The translations under genes and the position numbers were made by a program. Below, one piece after another: positions 29,494 through 37,302 of a DNA stretch of 64,000 nt (position 1 is the stretch's first letter; each line of letters opens with the position of its first letter). The DNA is from Methanobacterium aggregans (GTDB lineage Archaea; Methanobacteriota; Methanobacteria; Methanobacteriales; Methanobacteriaceae). The stretch covers positions 186,001 through 250,000 of the forward strand of contig NZ_JAGGLN010000002.1 in NCBI RefSeq assembly GCF_017874455.1. The letters run 5' to 3'. The notes below the pieces were generated by a model, which searched no databases, was not told the DNA's origin, and was given only the letters and a program-made list of their open reading frames with translations.

Positions 29494-29613
29494 GAGCTTA
29501 CATTAATATAAGCTTAATTAATATGAGCTTAATTAATATGAGCTTAATTAATATGAGCTTAATTAATATGAGCTTAATTAATATGAGCTTAATTAATATG
29601 AGCTTAATTAAAT
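29494..29613. repeat. 15-bp tandem repeat (about 8 copies)
   Basis: The unit GAGCTTAATTAATAT recurs head to tail from 29494 to 29611. The first copy is degenerate (an extra base, ACATTAATAT), the second begins AAGCTT, the next five (29525-29599) are identical, and the last is cut after TTAATTAA. Each unit holds two palindromes, AGCT and TTAATTAA. The spacing is even, with no unique spacers, so it is not CRISPR. It lies in the 451-base gap between the tRNA-Gly pair and the CBS gene and has no coding potential. Confidence 0.95.
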
Positions 29614-29796
29614 TTTGAAGCCATTTACATGATTAAAGAGTGTATTATAATAAAAAAAGAGAAATAAATGAAATAGATGAATAACATCTTAAGTTAATTT
29701 TTTATAGAATTTGATTTCTAATGAATTAGAACAAAAAAAAAGCAGATAAAAAAAAATAATGCAAAAAAAATCAGAGATATAAAGAAGATGTGAAAT

Positions 29797-30198
29797 TTAA
29801 ACAGGAACAAGAAGTTCAGCTGCAACCATTCTACAGATATCTGTTTTTGTAATCACACCTACAGGTTTTTCACCCTCCATAACCAGAAGTCCTGAAACAT
29901 CAGCCCTTAACATTAGATTTGCAGCATCTTCTATTTGATCGTCTGCATCTATGGTTATGACATTTTCAGACATGATATCCTTAATTTCAAGTGATCCTGC
30001 CTCTTTGTTTGTTGGTCGTATACTACCAAGAACACCCACCAGATCAGAGTACGAGATCACACCCTCGGGTTTTCCATATTCATCCATTACAAAAAGTCTT
30101 CTTACACCCTCTTTGTACATCTTTTCAAATGCTTCCAATGGTCTTGTATCTGCACTGATAGTGATAACACCCAAATTCATGGCTTCTTTAACTTTCAT
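29797..30198 (-). CDS. CBS-domain protein (two CBS motifs)
   Basis: A 133-residue protein consisting of a single Bateman module: CBS1 (KVKEAMNLGVITISADTRPL, about 1-60) and CBS2 (IKDIMSENVITIDADDQ, about 70-130), each with the GVIS/GVIT-D signature. Such modules bind adenosyl ligands (AMP, ATP, SAM) and act as energy or cofactor sensors. The ATG at 30196-30198 is chosen because it gives the usual CBS start; a longer reading from 30252 adds 18 residues of no known type and has no ribosome binding site. The partner protein is unknown. A second CBS protein is at 56152. Confidence 0.82.
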   Translation of the reverse strand: MKVKEAMNLGVITISADTRPLEAFEKMYKEGVRRLFVMDEYGKPEGVISYSDLVGVLGSIRPTNKEAGSLEIKDIMSENVITIDADDQIEDAANLMLRADVSGLLVMEGEKPVGVITKTDICRMVAAELLVPV

Positions 30199-30445
30199 TT
30201 TACCACTTCCTTCATTTATACTGTGGGAACTAGTAGTTTCTACCTTCAACATAAGAAACTCAACAAACTATTTACCAGTTATAGTATTCACTACTTCCAA
30301 TTAATATCTTACCCCAATTTAATATCTTACGAATATGTTAGAAAGGCCTGATTTAAGTTTACATTTCTTAGTACGTCACTTATTTTTTAATTTTTTTAAT
30401 TTTAAAAAAATTAATAGTAAAAAAATCATGGAAAAGTAATAAGTA

Positions 30446-30532
30446 TTATATATGCAGACAACCATATGAAAGTATGACACAGATATTGTTTTCAGCAAGC
30501 AATATTGTGAAGGAAAGACAAGCTTTAAATAG
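30446..30532 (+). promoter_or_regulatory. nikR promoter region with TATA boxes and an imperfect palindrome
   Basis: Two TATA-like elements, TTATATATG (30446-30454) and CTTTAAATAG (30523-30532), flank an imperfect inverted repeat: CACAGATATTG (30478-30488), 11 bases, then CAATATTGTG (30500-30509). The second box lies about 45 bases before the nikR start and the palindrome directly precedes it, as expected for an operator. A GTATGA half-site like that of E. coli NikR occurs at 30473-30478 but lacks its partner. Autoregulation by NikR is an inference. Confidence 0.4.
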
Positions 30533-30577
30533 TACTAAAATCGTATTATGGTAATATCTAAAAATGGAGGAAAAATT

Positions 30578-30997
30578 GTGATGAGAATAAGTATGTCATT
30601 GCCGAAGAAACTTTTGAATGAGTTTGACGAGGTATTAAAGGATAGGGGATACCAATCCAGATCAAAAGGAATTAGAGATGCCCTAAAGGATTATATAGTG
30701 AGATACCAGTGGATGAACGAGATGGAAGGTGACAGGATAGGAATCATCGCTGTTATATACGACCACCATTACACCGGTGTCATGGAAGACTTAACAGACA
30801 TCCAGCACGACTACAGGGATTACATAAACGCAGTTATGCACGTCCACATGACAGAAAAATACTGTCTTGAAGTCATCGTTGTTAAAGGCGATGTAAAATA
30901 CATCCGCGACCTAACAGAGAAAATAATGAGGCTCAAAGGCGTGGAACATGTGAAACTCACAAGCACAGCCAGCGGCGAAAAAATAGACAAAAGTTAA
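30578..30997 (+). CDS. nikR: Nickel-responsive transcriptional regulator NikR
   Basis: A 139-residue ribbon-helix-helix (CopG-type) DNA-binding protein. The N-terminal strand MRISMSLPKKLLNEFDEVL and helices with GYQSRSKGIRDALKDYI form the DNA-binding domain; the C-terminal ACT-like domain carries the nickel ligands in the order His (IQHDYRDYI), His-x-His (VMHVHM) and Cys (EKYCLEV). It should repress nickel uptake when nickel is plentiful. The start is GTG at 30578 (7 bases after GGAGG) or the ATG directly following. Next on the strand are a methyltransferase and hycI. Confidence 0.94.
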   Translation: MMRISMSLPKKLLNEFDEVLKDRGYQSRSKGIRDALKDYIVRYQWMNEMEGDRIGIIAVIYDHHYTGVMEDLTDIQHDYRDYINAVMHVHMTEKYCLEVIVVKGDVKYIRDLTEKIMRLKGVEHVKLTSTASGEKIDKS

Positions 30998-31057
30998 TTC
31001 CGTCTGAAATGGTGAGGGATAGAAAAAGTGGATAATCAAAAAAATTAACGATTAAAA

Positions 31058-31900
31058 ATGTATGAAACATCTTATCACCACAATTTAACATCAGACACTG
31101 AAAGACTGGCTGGCTTTTATGAAGCCATAATAAAAAAGGCGAAGGGAACTGTATACGATATAGGGGCCGGTTCTGGAATTCTATCAAAATGGGCCGCCCC
31201 GTATGCAGACTTCGTTTATTCCATTGAAATAAACTCAAAAGTTGCAGAAAACACACGATCCCAACTTAAATCCTTTAAGAACATTGAAGTGATCTGTGCA
31301 GATGCCAAAAATCTTAATTTTCCAAAAAAGGCGGATCTCATAATCTGTGAAATGCTGGATACAGCACTCATAGACGAAGAACAAATTCCTGTTCTCAATT
31401 CTATTTTAAAAAAACTGAAGCCCCACGGAGAAATCATTCCTCATGGCATTATAAACTGTGTGGAACCAGTTTCAACTGATATTGAACATCTATTTTATGA
31501 TGATATTTATGATACACCCCTTCACGGAACTCATAATACTGATCATGATAATTCTATTGAATTAAAACCAAAATATCAGGTTCTTGGAAAACTTTTAAGC
31601 TACCATAAAATTGATTTTAAAGGGGAAATACTCCAAAATGGCAAGATCCATGCAAATGTTGATTTTTTACTGGATCTGAAAATAAATAGAAGGGGAACTG
31701 TTTCTGGAGTGAAGTTAACAACGTTCACACTTTTAACTCCAAATATTATCTGCGGTCCAACACCCATGATGAACCCACCACTCGTGGTTCCAACCGAGAG
31801 TATAAAGGTTGATGAAGGAGATACAATTCAACTCAAGTTAAGTTACATTATGGGAGGTGGCCTGGACAGTGTTGAAGCTTCAATTAAAAGAATATCTTAA
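31058..31900 (+). CDS. PRMT-like SAM-dependent methyltransferase
   Basis: A 280-residue class I methyltransferase. Motif I is VYDIGAGSGILSKWAA and the acidic ribose-binding end of strand 2 is YSIEIN. CEMLDTALIDEE after strand 4 resembles the double-glutamate loop of protein arginine methyltransferases (SE...E), and LKPHGEIIPHG matches the following strand. The C-terminal 120 residues are beta-rich, as in PRMTs. The real substrate is unknown. It lies 60 bases after nikR and its last 11 codons overlap hycI, so it is co-expressed with hydrogenase maturation. No clear ribosome binding site precedes the ATG. Confidence 0.78.
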   Translation: MYETSYHHNLTSDTERLAGFYEAIIKKAKGTVYDIGAGSGILSKWAAPYADFVYSIEINSKVAENTRSQLKSFKNIEVICADAKNLNFPKKADLIICEMLDTALIDEEQIPVLNSILKKLKPHGEIIPHGIINCVEPVSTDIEHLFYDDIYDTPLHGTHNTDHDNSIELKPKYQVLGKLLSYHKIDFKGEILQNGKIHANVDFLLDLKINRRGTVSGVKLTTFTLLTPNIICGPTPMMNPPLVVPTESIKVDEGDTIQLKLSYIMGGGLDSVEASIKRIS

Positions 31901-32363
31901 GAATTTCCTTAAAAACCGTGAAAAAATATTTATTTTAGGAATTGGAAATGATATGAAAGGTGATGATGCTGTTGGTCCTGTTTTAGCCGATAAATTATTC
32001 TCTAATTTCCAGCATCAGGAAGATATTGTGGTTGTAAACGGGGGTAACGTACCTGAAAACTACACAGGAACCATAAGAAGGGAAAATCCATCCCACATCA
32101 TATTCATCGATGCTGTTGAAATGGAAAAGGAACCAGGATATGTAAAACTTGTTAAAAAGGAAGAAATTCCAAATTACAGCATATCAACACATGCAATGCC
32201 TATTTCATTCCTGATTAAGTACCTTGAGTCTGCAGTGGACTCTAAAATGATCTTAATTGGAATCCAACCAAAAAGCATGGAATTAGGTCAAGGTATCTCA
32301 AAAGAGGTTGAAAAAAGTGTTGAAACTATATTTTACGAGTTAAAACTTCTTTTAGAGAATTGA
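31869..32363 (+). CDS. hycI: Hydrogenase maturation endopeptidase HycI
   Basis: A 164-residue nickel-dependent protease that removes the C-terminal peptide of a [NiFe] hydrogenase large subunit after nickel insertion. Family motifs: IFILGIGNDMKGDDAVGPV, with the Glu/Asp metal ligand region, IIFIDAVEMEKEPG and STHAMPISFLIKYLE with the metal-binding His. The GTG at 31869 is preferred: AGGTGG lies 8 bases upstream, inside the methyltransferase gene. A longer reading from GTG 31857 would start within that site. The overlap makes translational coupling likely. Confidence 0.9.
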   Translation: MLKLQLKEYLKNFLKNREKIFILGIGNDMKGDDAVGPVLADKLFSNFQHQEDIVVVNGGNVPENYTGTIRRENPSHIIFIDAVEMEKEPGYVKLVKKEEIPNYSISTHAMPISFLIKYLESAVDSKMILIGIQPKSMELGQGISKEVEKSVETIFYELKLLLEN

Positions 32364-32684
32364 TCCTTTGGATGGTGAATTGAAGGATCAACTCAACGAA
32401 AAATCAACTCAATCACTTGATTTAGATCGCTGATTTAAACGCATGATTTTAGACACGTTGATCAAATTGTTTTCTATTTATTTTTCTTTAAAATTAGGAT
32501 ATTCACTTGTTTTAAGATTATTTACATTAAAAAAACCAGCAGTATTGTTTAAAAAAAATTGTACACTATAAATAAAAGGTTGATCTAAGATAAAAAGAAG
32601 AACATGGCCATAAAATATGGTTATAAAAATCAGTAAATATGTATTAAAACTTTTTAATAGATTTAAAGTTATTTCAGTGATAAA
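32364..32684 (+). other. Spacer with probable terminator and new promoter
   Basis: After hycI there is a T-rich tract (TTTTCTATTTATTTTTCTTT, about 32468-32487), a plausible terminator. Near the right end, CTATAAATA (32566-32574) preceded by GTACA is the best TATA box and would start the next gene's transcript near 32595, giving a leader of about 90 bases. No gene lies in the spacer. Confidence 0.45.
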
Positions 32685-33830
32685 ATGAAGATATTATTTA
32701 TAGGAGCTCGGCTTTTCGATGATGTGGCCTTTTATGCAGAGCAAAATGGCTTGGAAACTATTTTAACAGAATCTAATCCTCTAGCCCATAACCTGGAACT
32801 TGCAGACAAACACTACCTCGTATCAAGGGGTATGAAAGAACCCATGGACATTGCAATCAGGGAAGATGTTGATGCAGTTGTTCCCTTAATGGGGATTGAC
32901 GGTCCTTTGCTTGAGGTTGCCCAGATGAAGGAGAAACTTGAAGAAGATCACGGCATTCCAGTTGCGGCATCCGGAGTTTCTGCCACATCCATTGCAAAAG
33001 ATAAACTCAAAACAAAGGAATTCCTCCTTAAAAATGGTATAAAAACACCGAAATTCCATAAAATTCTGCCAGGAACAGATGAAATTATTGATACTAGCTT
33101 TCCAGTTGTTTTAAAACAACCAGAAGGTCAGGGAGGTTCTGGAGTAAAGATATTGCCTTCCAGAGTTGATCTCGATAACTGTTTAGAAGGGCTAAAGAAT
33201 TCCATGGAAGAGATATTTTTAGAAGAGTTTCTTCAGGGAATCGAGGTTTCAATAGAAGTTCTAAGGTGGAATGGTTCTTCTGTTCCACTCGTCCCTGTTT
33301 ACAAAGGTGAAACCACTGTTGAAGGGATTCATCCATTGAATAAGATAAAAAAAGCCCCCCTTGAACTTGAAGGGGTTAACAACAAAAAGAACAACCTCAA
33401 AATTCAGGAACTGGCTTCAAAGATAGCTGAACTCATGGGTATCGAAGGAACTGCAGACATAGACATAATATTTGATGTTGAAAAAAGAGAAACCAACATC
33501 ATTGAAATCAACAACCGTCCCAGTGGAACCAGATACATGACTGCTGCTTCAACTGGTGTGAATCCATTACATGAACTTGTTGATATGGCTGCAGGCTGTT
33601 GGAATCCTGAAAAGGTCCAGAAGCATTTAAAGCATTTTGCAGGGCTTGAAATACCTGTGGGAACCCTTGAAAGTGAGAGAAATAATTACAAATTTAGAGA
33701 TTTCTCAGGAGAAGAATCATGGATAGTTCATGGCCCTAAAAACTATGAACGCGTCACTATCCGTGGAAAAAACCTTGAAGAAACCTTTAAAATTGCGGAA
33801 TCCCTGAAGATAGATCTTAAAATGGAGTAG
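32685..33830 (+). CDS. ATP-grasp ligase of the pseudomurein cluster
   Basis: A 381-residue ATP-grasp enzyme with a CarB-like core. An N-terminal Rossmann-like domain (MKILFIGARLFDDVAFYAE) and DAVVPLMGIDGPLLEVAQMK are followed by the ATP-grasp domain: KDKLKTKEFLLKNGIKTPKF, the ATP lysine loop VVLKQPEGQGGSGVKIL, IFLEEFLQGIEVSIEVL and the metal ligands in TNIIEINNRPSGTR. Such enzymes form amide bonds through an acyl phosphate. It starts the cluster with mraY-like and Mur ligase genes; comparative work on pseudomurein places a CarB-like ATP-grasp protein there. The precise amino acid is unknown. Confidence 0.82.
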   Translation: MKILFIGARLFDDVAFYAEQNGLETILTESNPLAHNLELADKHYLVSRGMKEPMDIAIREDVDAVVPLMGIDGPLLEVAQMKEKLEEDHGIPVAASGVSATSIAKDKLKTKEFLLKNGIKTPKFHKILPGTDEIIDTSFPVVLKQPEGQGGSGVKILPSRVDLDNCLEGLKNSMEEIFLEEFLQGIEVSIEVLRWNGSSVPLVPVYKGETTVEGIHPLNKIKKAPLELEGVNNKKNNLKIQELASKIAELMGIEGTADIDIIFDVEKRETNIIEINNRPSGTRYMTAASTGVNPLHELVDMAAGCWNPEKVQKHLKHFAGLEIPVGTLESERNNYKFRDFSGEESWIVHGPKNYERVTIRGKNLEETFKIAESLKIDLKME

Positions 33831-34001
33831 ATCCTAAAAAAATCCGGAATAAATGAAATAAATCTTGAAGATATTTCTCTTAAGAATATTTTTTATAATA
33901 GGTTCAAAAAAACCTAAAAACAAAACAGGAATTGATGATTGGTTACTTAGATTTTAAATTTATTTAATAATGAAAAGATAAAAAAATATTAAGGTGGTAA
34001 C

Positions 34002-35075
34002 TTGACTAACATTCAAACCGGCATTTTCATATTCATTTTTGCATTCATAATAACCACGTTCTTCACCTTCTTCATAAGAAGGGCGCTGAGGTATGCGGAT
34101 ATTAAAGATAATCCAATTGTAACGGAGCACAGACATAAGGCCGGCACACCAACCATGGGGGGACTTGCAATTCTCCTTGGTTTTCTTTTGGTGGCATGTG
34201 CATACCCCATGAATAAGATCCTGGTGTTGACGGCCATAATAATGATGACTGCCGGAATTATAGGTTTATTAGACGATTTAATCGGCCTTAAAACTAAGGA
34301 GTACCAGAAGCTCATAAGGAACGTATCACAGCAGCCAGTTGAAATAGGCAGATTAACACTTAAACACGGCGAAAACGCAAGGGTTACCACTCCCAAAGCA
34401 AAAAAGGATCTTGTGAAACTTCTTGAGGAGGAAAAGGTTGAAGTTGTAGATGAAGTTCCAATAAAAAAGGAAATAGGGGAAGGGGAAAAAATATTCGCTC
34501 AGATCCTGATTTCATTATTCCTAGTTGTTTCAGGGGCTGTGAGCACCTCGGTTATGGGGATCAACGTAGGACTGTTCATCATCCCCATTATTGTAATGGG
34601 TATCGTTGGATCCATAAACTCTGTAAATCTTATTGATGGAATGGACGGCCTTGCAGCAGGAATACTTGCAATAGCATCCACTTCATGTGCAATTTTCGCA
34701 TTTTCCACTGGAAACATAGATGGAACCATTCCATTTTTGGTTCTTGCAGGTACCTGTTTCGGTTTTCTAGTGTTCAACAAATACCCTGCAAGCATATTCA
34801 TGGGTGACACAGGTTCATTTGCACTTGGAGCAGGCTACATCACAGCAGCATTTCTTGGAAACGTCATATACTTTGCAGTGATTGCACTAGCAATTCCAAT
34901 CATTTCAGTCATAGTGAGTTTAATGCACAGAGCTCATATCATAAAATTACCAGTTGAACCACTCCACCACACACTCAACTACAAGGGAATGTCTGAACAG
35001 AAAATAGTGGGTCTTTACTGGGGTTTAACTATTCTGGTATGTGCAGCTGCAATTTATTTTTACCACGCTATTTAA
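34002..35075 (+). CDS. MraY-like glycosyl-phosphotransferase (pseudomurein precursor)
   Basis: A 357-residue membrane enzyme with about 9-10 spans. It has the MraY signature DNPIVTEHRHKAGTPTMGG (residues about 33-52), the aspartate pair LLDDLIGLK, the NLIDGMDGLAAG nucleophile motif, FMGDTGSFALGAG and the late HHTLNYKGMSEQK. It should move a phospho-sugar-peptide from UDP to polyprenyl phosphate at the membrane. Between about residues 105 and 165 a hydrophilic, charged insertion (KKDLVKLLEEEKVEVVDEVP) extends a cytoplasmic loop that is short in bacteria. The start is TTG, with AAGGTGG 4 bases upstream. Confidence 0.88.
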   Translation: MTNIQTGIFIFIFAFIITTFFTFFIRRALRYADIKDNPIVTEHRHKAGTPTMGGLAILLGFLLVACAYPMNKILVLTAIIMMTAGIIGLLDDLIGLKTKEYQKLIRNVSQQPVEIGRLTLKHGENARVTTPKAKKDLVKLLEEEKVEVVDEVPIKKEIGEGEKIFAQILISLFLVVSGAVSTSVMGINVGLFIIPIIVMGIVGSINSVNLIDGMDGLAAGILAIASTSCAIFAFSTGNIDGTIPFLVLAGTCFGFLVFNKYPASIFMGDTGSFALGAGYITAAFLGNVIYFAVIALAIPIISVIVSLMHRAHIIKLPVEPLHHTLNYKGMSEQKIVGLYWGLTILVCAAAIYFYHAI

Positions 35076-35114
35076 GGATACAATTTAGTACAGAATACAA
35101 AACTGGGGATAAAA

Positions 35115-36626
35115 ATGGAAATCACAACTTCTTATCTGGCTCAGAAGATTGATGGAAAACTATTTGGGCCTGATAAAAGGATCAACGGCATTTTCAACTT
35201 TCTTGGTGATGCTAGGCATGGAGATGCTGTGGTAAGACACTGGATCAATGAAAAGGGAATTGAAATTGCTGTAGAGAAGGGAGTTTCCTGCATTGTAACA
35301 CAAAATCCTCATGAAAATGCTGTGGAAACTGCAGAAAAACTGGATTTACCATTAATAGTAACTGAAAGAATAGAACTTGCCAATGCATTTGCAATTGAAT
35401 GGGCAGTTAAAAGGTTTGCAGATGATGCACTGCGCATCGTTGTGACAGGTACCAATGGAAAATCCACAACAACCCATATGATACATAAAATACTGGAAGA
35501 TGCAGGTTACAATACTTACACCAACACAGACCCCCAATCTGAATTCAACACTTTGATAGACCCCATAGTTGGAAAACAGATAGCTGAGTTTCCTGGAAAA
35601 ATTGAAGCAATGGTTGTGGAAGTTTCAGAGGTTCAGGGCTGGCTTGATAATCTAATGAAAGATCATGCCCAGATCATGACGTCAGCCGTGGATCCGGAAG
35701 TTGTTGTACTTACAAATGTTTCACTTGACCATATTGGACTTGTTAATTCAATAGAAGAAGCATTTCATGAAATATCTGGTGCAGTAAAAGCACTGGCCTC
35801 AAATTCCAACACCCATGAAAAAACCTTTGCCATTCTGAACAAAGAAGATCCTCTCATAAAAAAAATGGCCAACATGATAGGTCCGAAAACTAATTTAATA
35901 TTTTATGGTAACTGTGATTCTGAAAAAGGTCCAAAATGTAAGGAAAAAGATGAAAATGATAAGGGATGTTCAGAAGTTGAGATCTGTGCAAAGGGAATCA
36001 CCCACAACGGAGATGTTGTTGTGCCACTGGAAAAACTTCCATTCAAAAGCAAACACTTCCTCCAAAATACCATGGCTTCTGTTGGAGCGGCTTTGGCCGT
36101 TAAAATTCCCAGTGAACTCATTGAAGAATCAGTTTCATCCTACAAACCTCTGAAAAGAAGGTTCAGCGTATTGCATGAGAACCCCACAATAATCGATGAC
36201 TTCGCCCACAACCCTGACGGGATCATTGCAACCATAAAAAGTGCTGCAGAAAGTTTAACAACCAACGGACATTTGTACATTGTATCTGCAATCCGTGGTT
36301 CAAGGGGAGAATCCATAAACAGTGCAAATGCACAGGCAATTGCAGAGGGATTGAATGGATTGAAAGGTCTCAAAAACAGCCTGATTGTAACTTCAAGCCT
36401 TGATGTTGTGGACATGAACAACACTGTGAAACCCCATGAGAAACGTGTTTTTCTAGAAAATCTTGAAAAGAGGGGTTTGAAATATGAGTTCCATGAGAAG
36501 CTCCAAACTGCAGTTGAAGCTGTCCTAAAATCTGCTAAACCTCAGGATACAATTCTATTAATAGGAGCACAGGGTATGGATCCTGTCTCAGATCTTTTAG
36601 ATGAATTGATTCATGAAGACGTTTAA
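35115..36626 (+). CDS. Mur ligase, MurE-like (pseudomurein peptide synthesis)
   Basis: A 503-residue three-domain Mur ligase. The N-terminal domain (1-105, starting MEITTSYLAQKIDGKLFGPD) resembles the UDP-sugar-binding domain of MurE/MurF; the central ATPase domain has VVTGTNGKSTTTHMIHKI, the catalytic Glu in VVEVSEVQGW and TNVSLDHIGLVNSIEEAF; the C-terminal domain has IIDDFAHNPDGI. It adds an amino acid to the growing pseudomurein peptide. Residues about 265-290 form a Lys/Glu/Cys-rich variable loop. It starts 39 bases after the MraY-like gene with GGGGAT upstream. Which residue it adds cannot be decided here. Confidence 0.88.
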   Translation: MEITTSYLAQKIDGKLFGPDKRINGIFNFLGDARHGDAVVRHWINEKGIEIAVEKGVSCIVTQNPHENAVETAEKLDLPLIVTERIELANAFAIEWAVKRFADDALRIVVTGTNGKSTTTHMIHKILEDAGYNTYTNTDPQSEFNTLIDPIVGKQIAEFPGKIEAMVVEVSEVQGWLDNLMKDHAQIMTSAVDPEVVVLTNVSLDHIGLVNSIEEAFHEISGAVKALASNSNTHEKTFAILNKEDPLIKKMANMIGPKTNLIFYGNCDSEKGPKCKEKDENDKGCSEVEICAKGITHNGDVVVPLEKLPFKSKHFLQNTMASVGAALAVKIPSELIEESVSSYKPLKRRFSVLHENPTIIDDFAHNPDGIIATIKSAAESLTTNGHLYIVSAIRGSRGESINSANAQAIAEGLNGLKGLKNSLIVTSSLDVVDMNNTVKPHEKRVFLENLEKRGLKYEFHEKLQTAVEAVLKSAKPQDTILLIGAQGMDPVSDLLDELIHEDV

Positions 36627-36868
36627 TTGGCAACTACAAAAAAATTGTTAGCTTAATTCTCTTTTTAAAAGACAGAATGTTATGGATCGTATAAAAATTA
36701 GAAATAACATGGTTTTCATGAAATTGTAGATCTTTTATTGAAGTTTGGGCCTTTTTATTATTTTTATAATTTTATAGATGTATTGATTAAATAAAAATTT
36801 AAATAAAATTTATCCAGATAGGTTATCACACTGAGATCAAACTAGAAAAAAGTTGAAATATTGAAATT

Positions 36869-36913
36869 TTTTATATGAAAATAGTATTTGTTTTTATATG
36901 AAGGTAGTATTTG
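36869..36913. repeat. 22-base direct repeat, two copies
   Basis: TTTTATATGAAAATAGTATTTG (in two parts: TTTTATATGAA plus AATAGTATTTG) at 36869-36890 is repeated at 36892-36913 with AA changed to GG, one base apart. Two regulator half-sites or a simple duplication are both possible. Confidence 0.8.
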
Positions 36914-36937
36914 AAATTCAGGACCCACCTCTATTCT

Positions 36938-36983
36938 ATTGAGAATTGTTCGTTAAAAATATTGAGAATGTTTCATTAAAAAA
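36938..36983. repeat. 23-base direct repeat, two diverged copies
   Basis: ATTGAGAATTGTTCGTTAAAA at 36938 and ATTGAGAATGTTTCATTAAAA at 36961 are adjacent copies matching at 19 of 23 positions. They lie 25 bases after the other tandem pair in the same spacer. Confidence 0.75.
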
Positions 36984-37265
36984 AAATATTTTTAAATGAT
37001 ACCATTATATTTATAATATCCTTGAATTCAGTGAATTAAATTTATATTAAAATAAGAAGTATCCCAATTATAAAAATTTTAAATAATATTTATTTTAAGA
37101 GTTATTTCAAAAAAGAATTGTTTTAAAATAAAATAGGAATGAATACAAAAAAAATCTAAGGTATTTTTAATAAATAGTTTCTGCAATATTTGATATGTAC
37201 TGAATTGTAGGTACTGAAAATTATTTGATTAAAAATTTCTAATTTACAAAAAAAAGAAGGATCGA

Positions 37266-37275
37266 TTTATATAAA
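37266..37275 (+). promoter_or_regulatory. TATA box ahead of the second Mur ligase
   Basis: ATCGATTTATATAAACC contains a near-consensus archaeal TATA box centred about 32 bases before the ATG at 37303. The transcript would begin only a few bases before the start codon, so this message is nearly leaderless. Confidence 0.6.
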
Positions 37276-37302
37276 CCCATCCATTTGATGTGAGAGTTTA
37301 AC

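Larger units (their letters stand above)
36627..37302 (+). other. 676-base noncoding spacer inside the Mur cluster
   Basis: The longest gap of the window. It is very AT-rich, has T-tracts after the first Mur ligase, and contains two tandem duplications (22 and 23 bases; see the repeat entries). It ends with a strong TATA box just before the next Mur gene, so the cluster has at least two transcription units. No gene or structured RNA was recognised. Confidence 0.6.

Noticed and set aside
29494..29613. CRISPR array
   Set aside because: The units are contiguous with no unique spacers and are only 15 bases long; no cas genes lie near.
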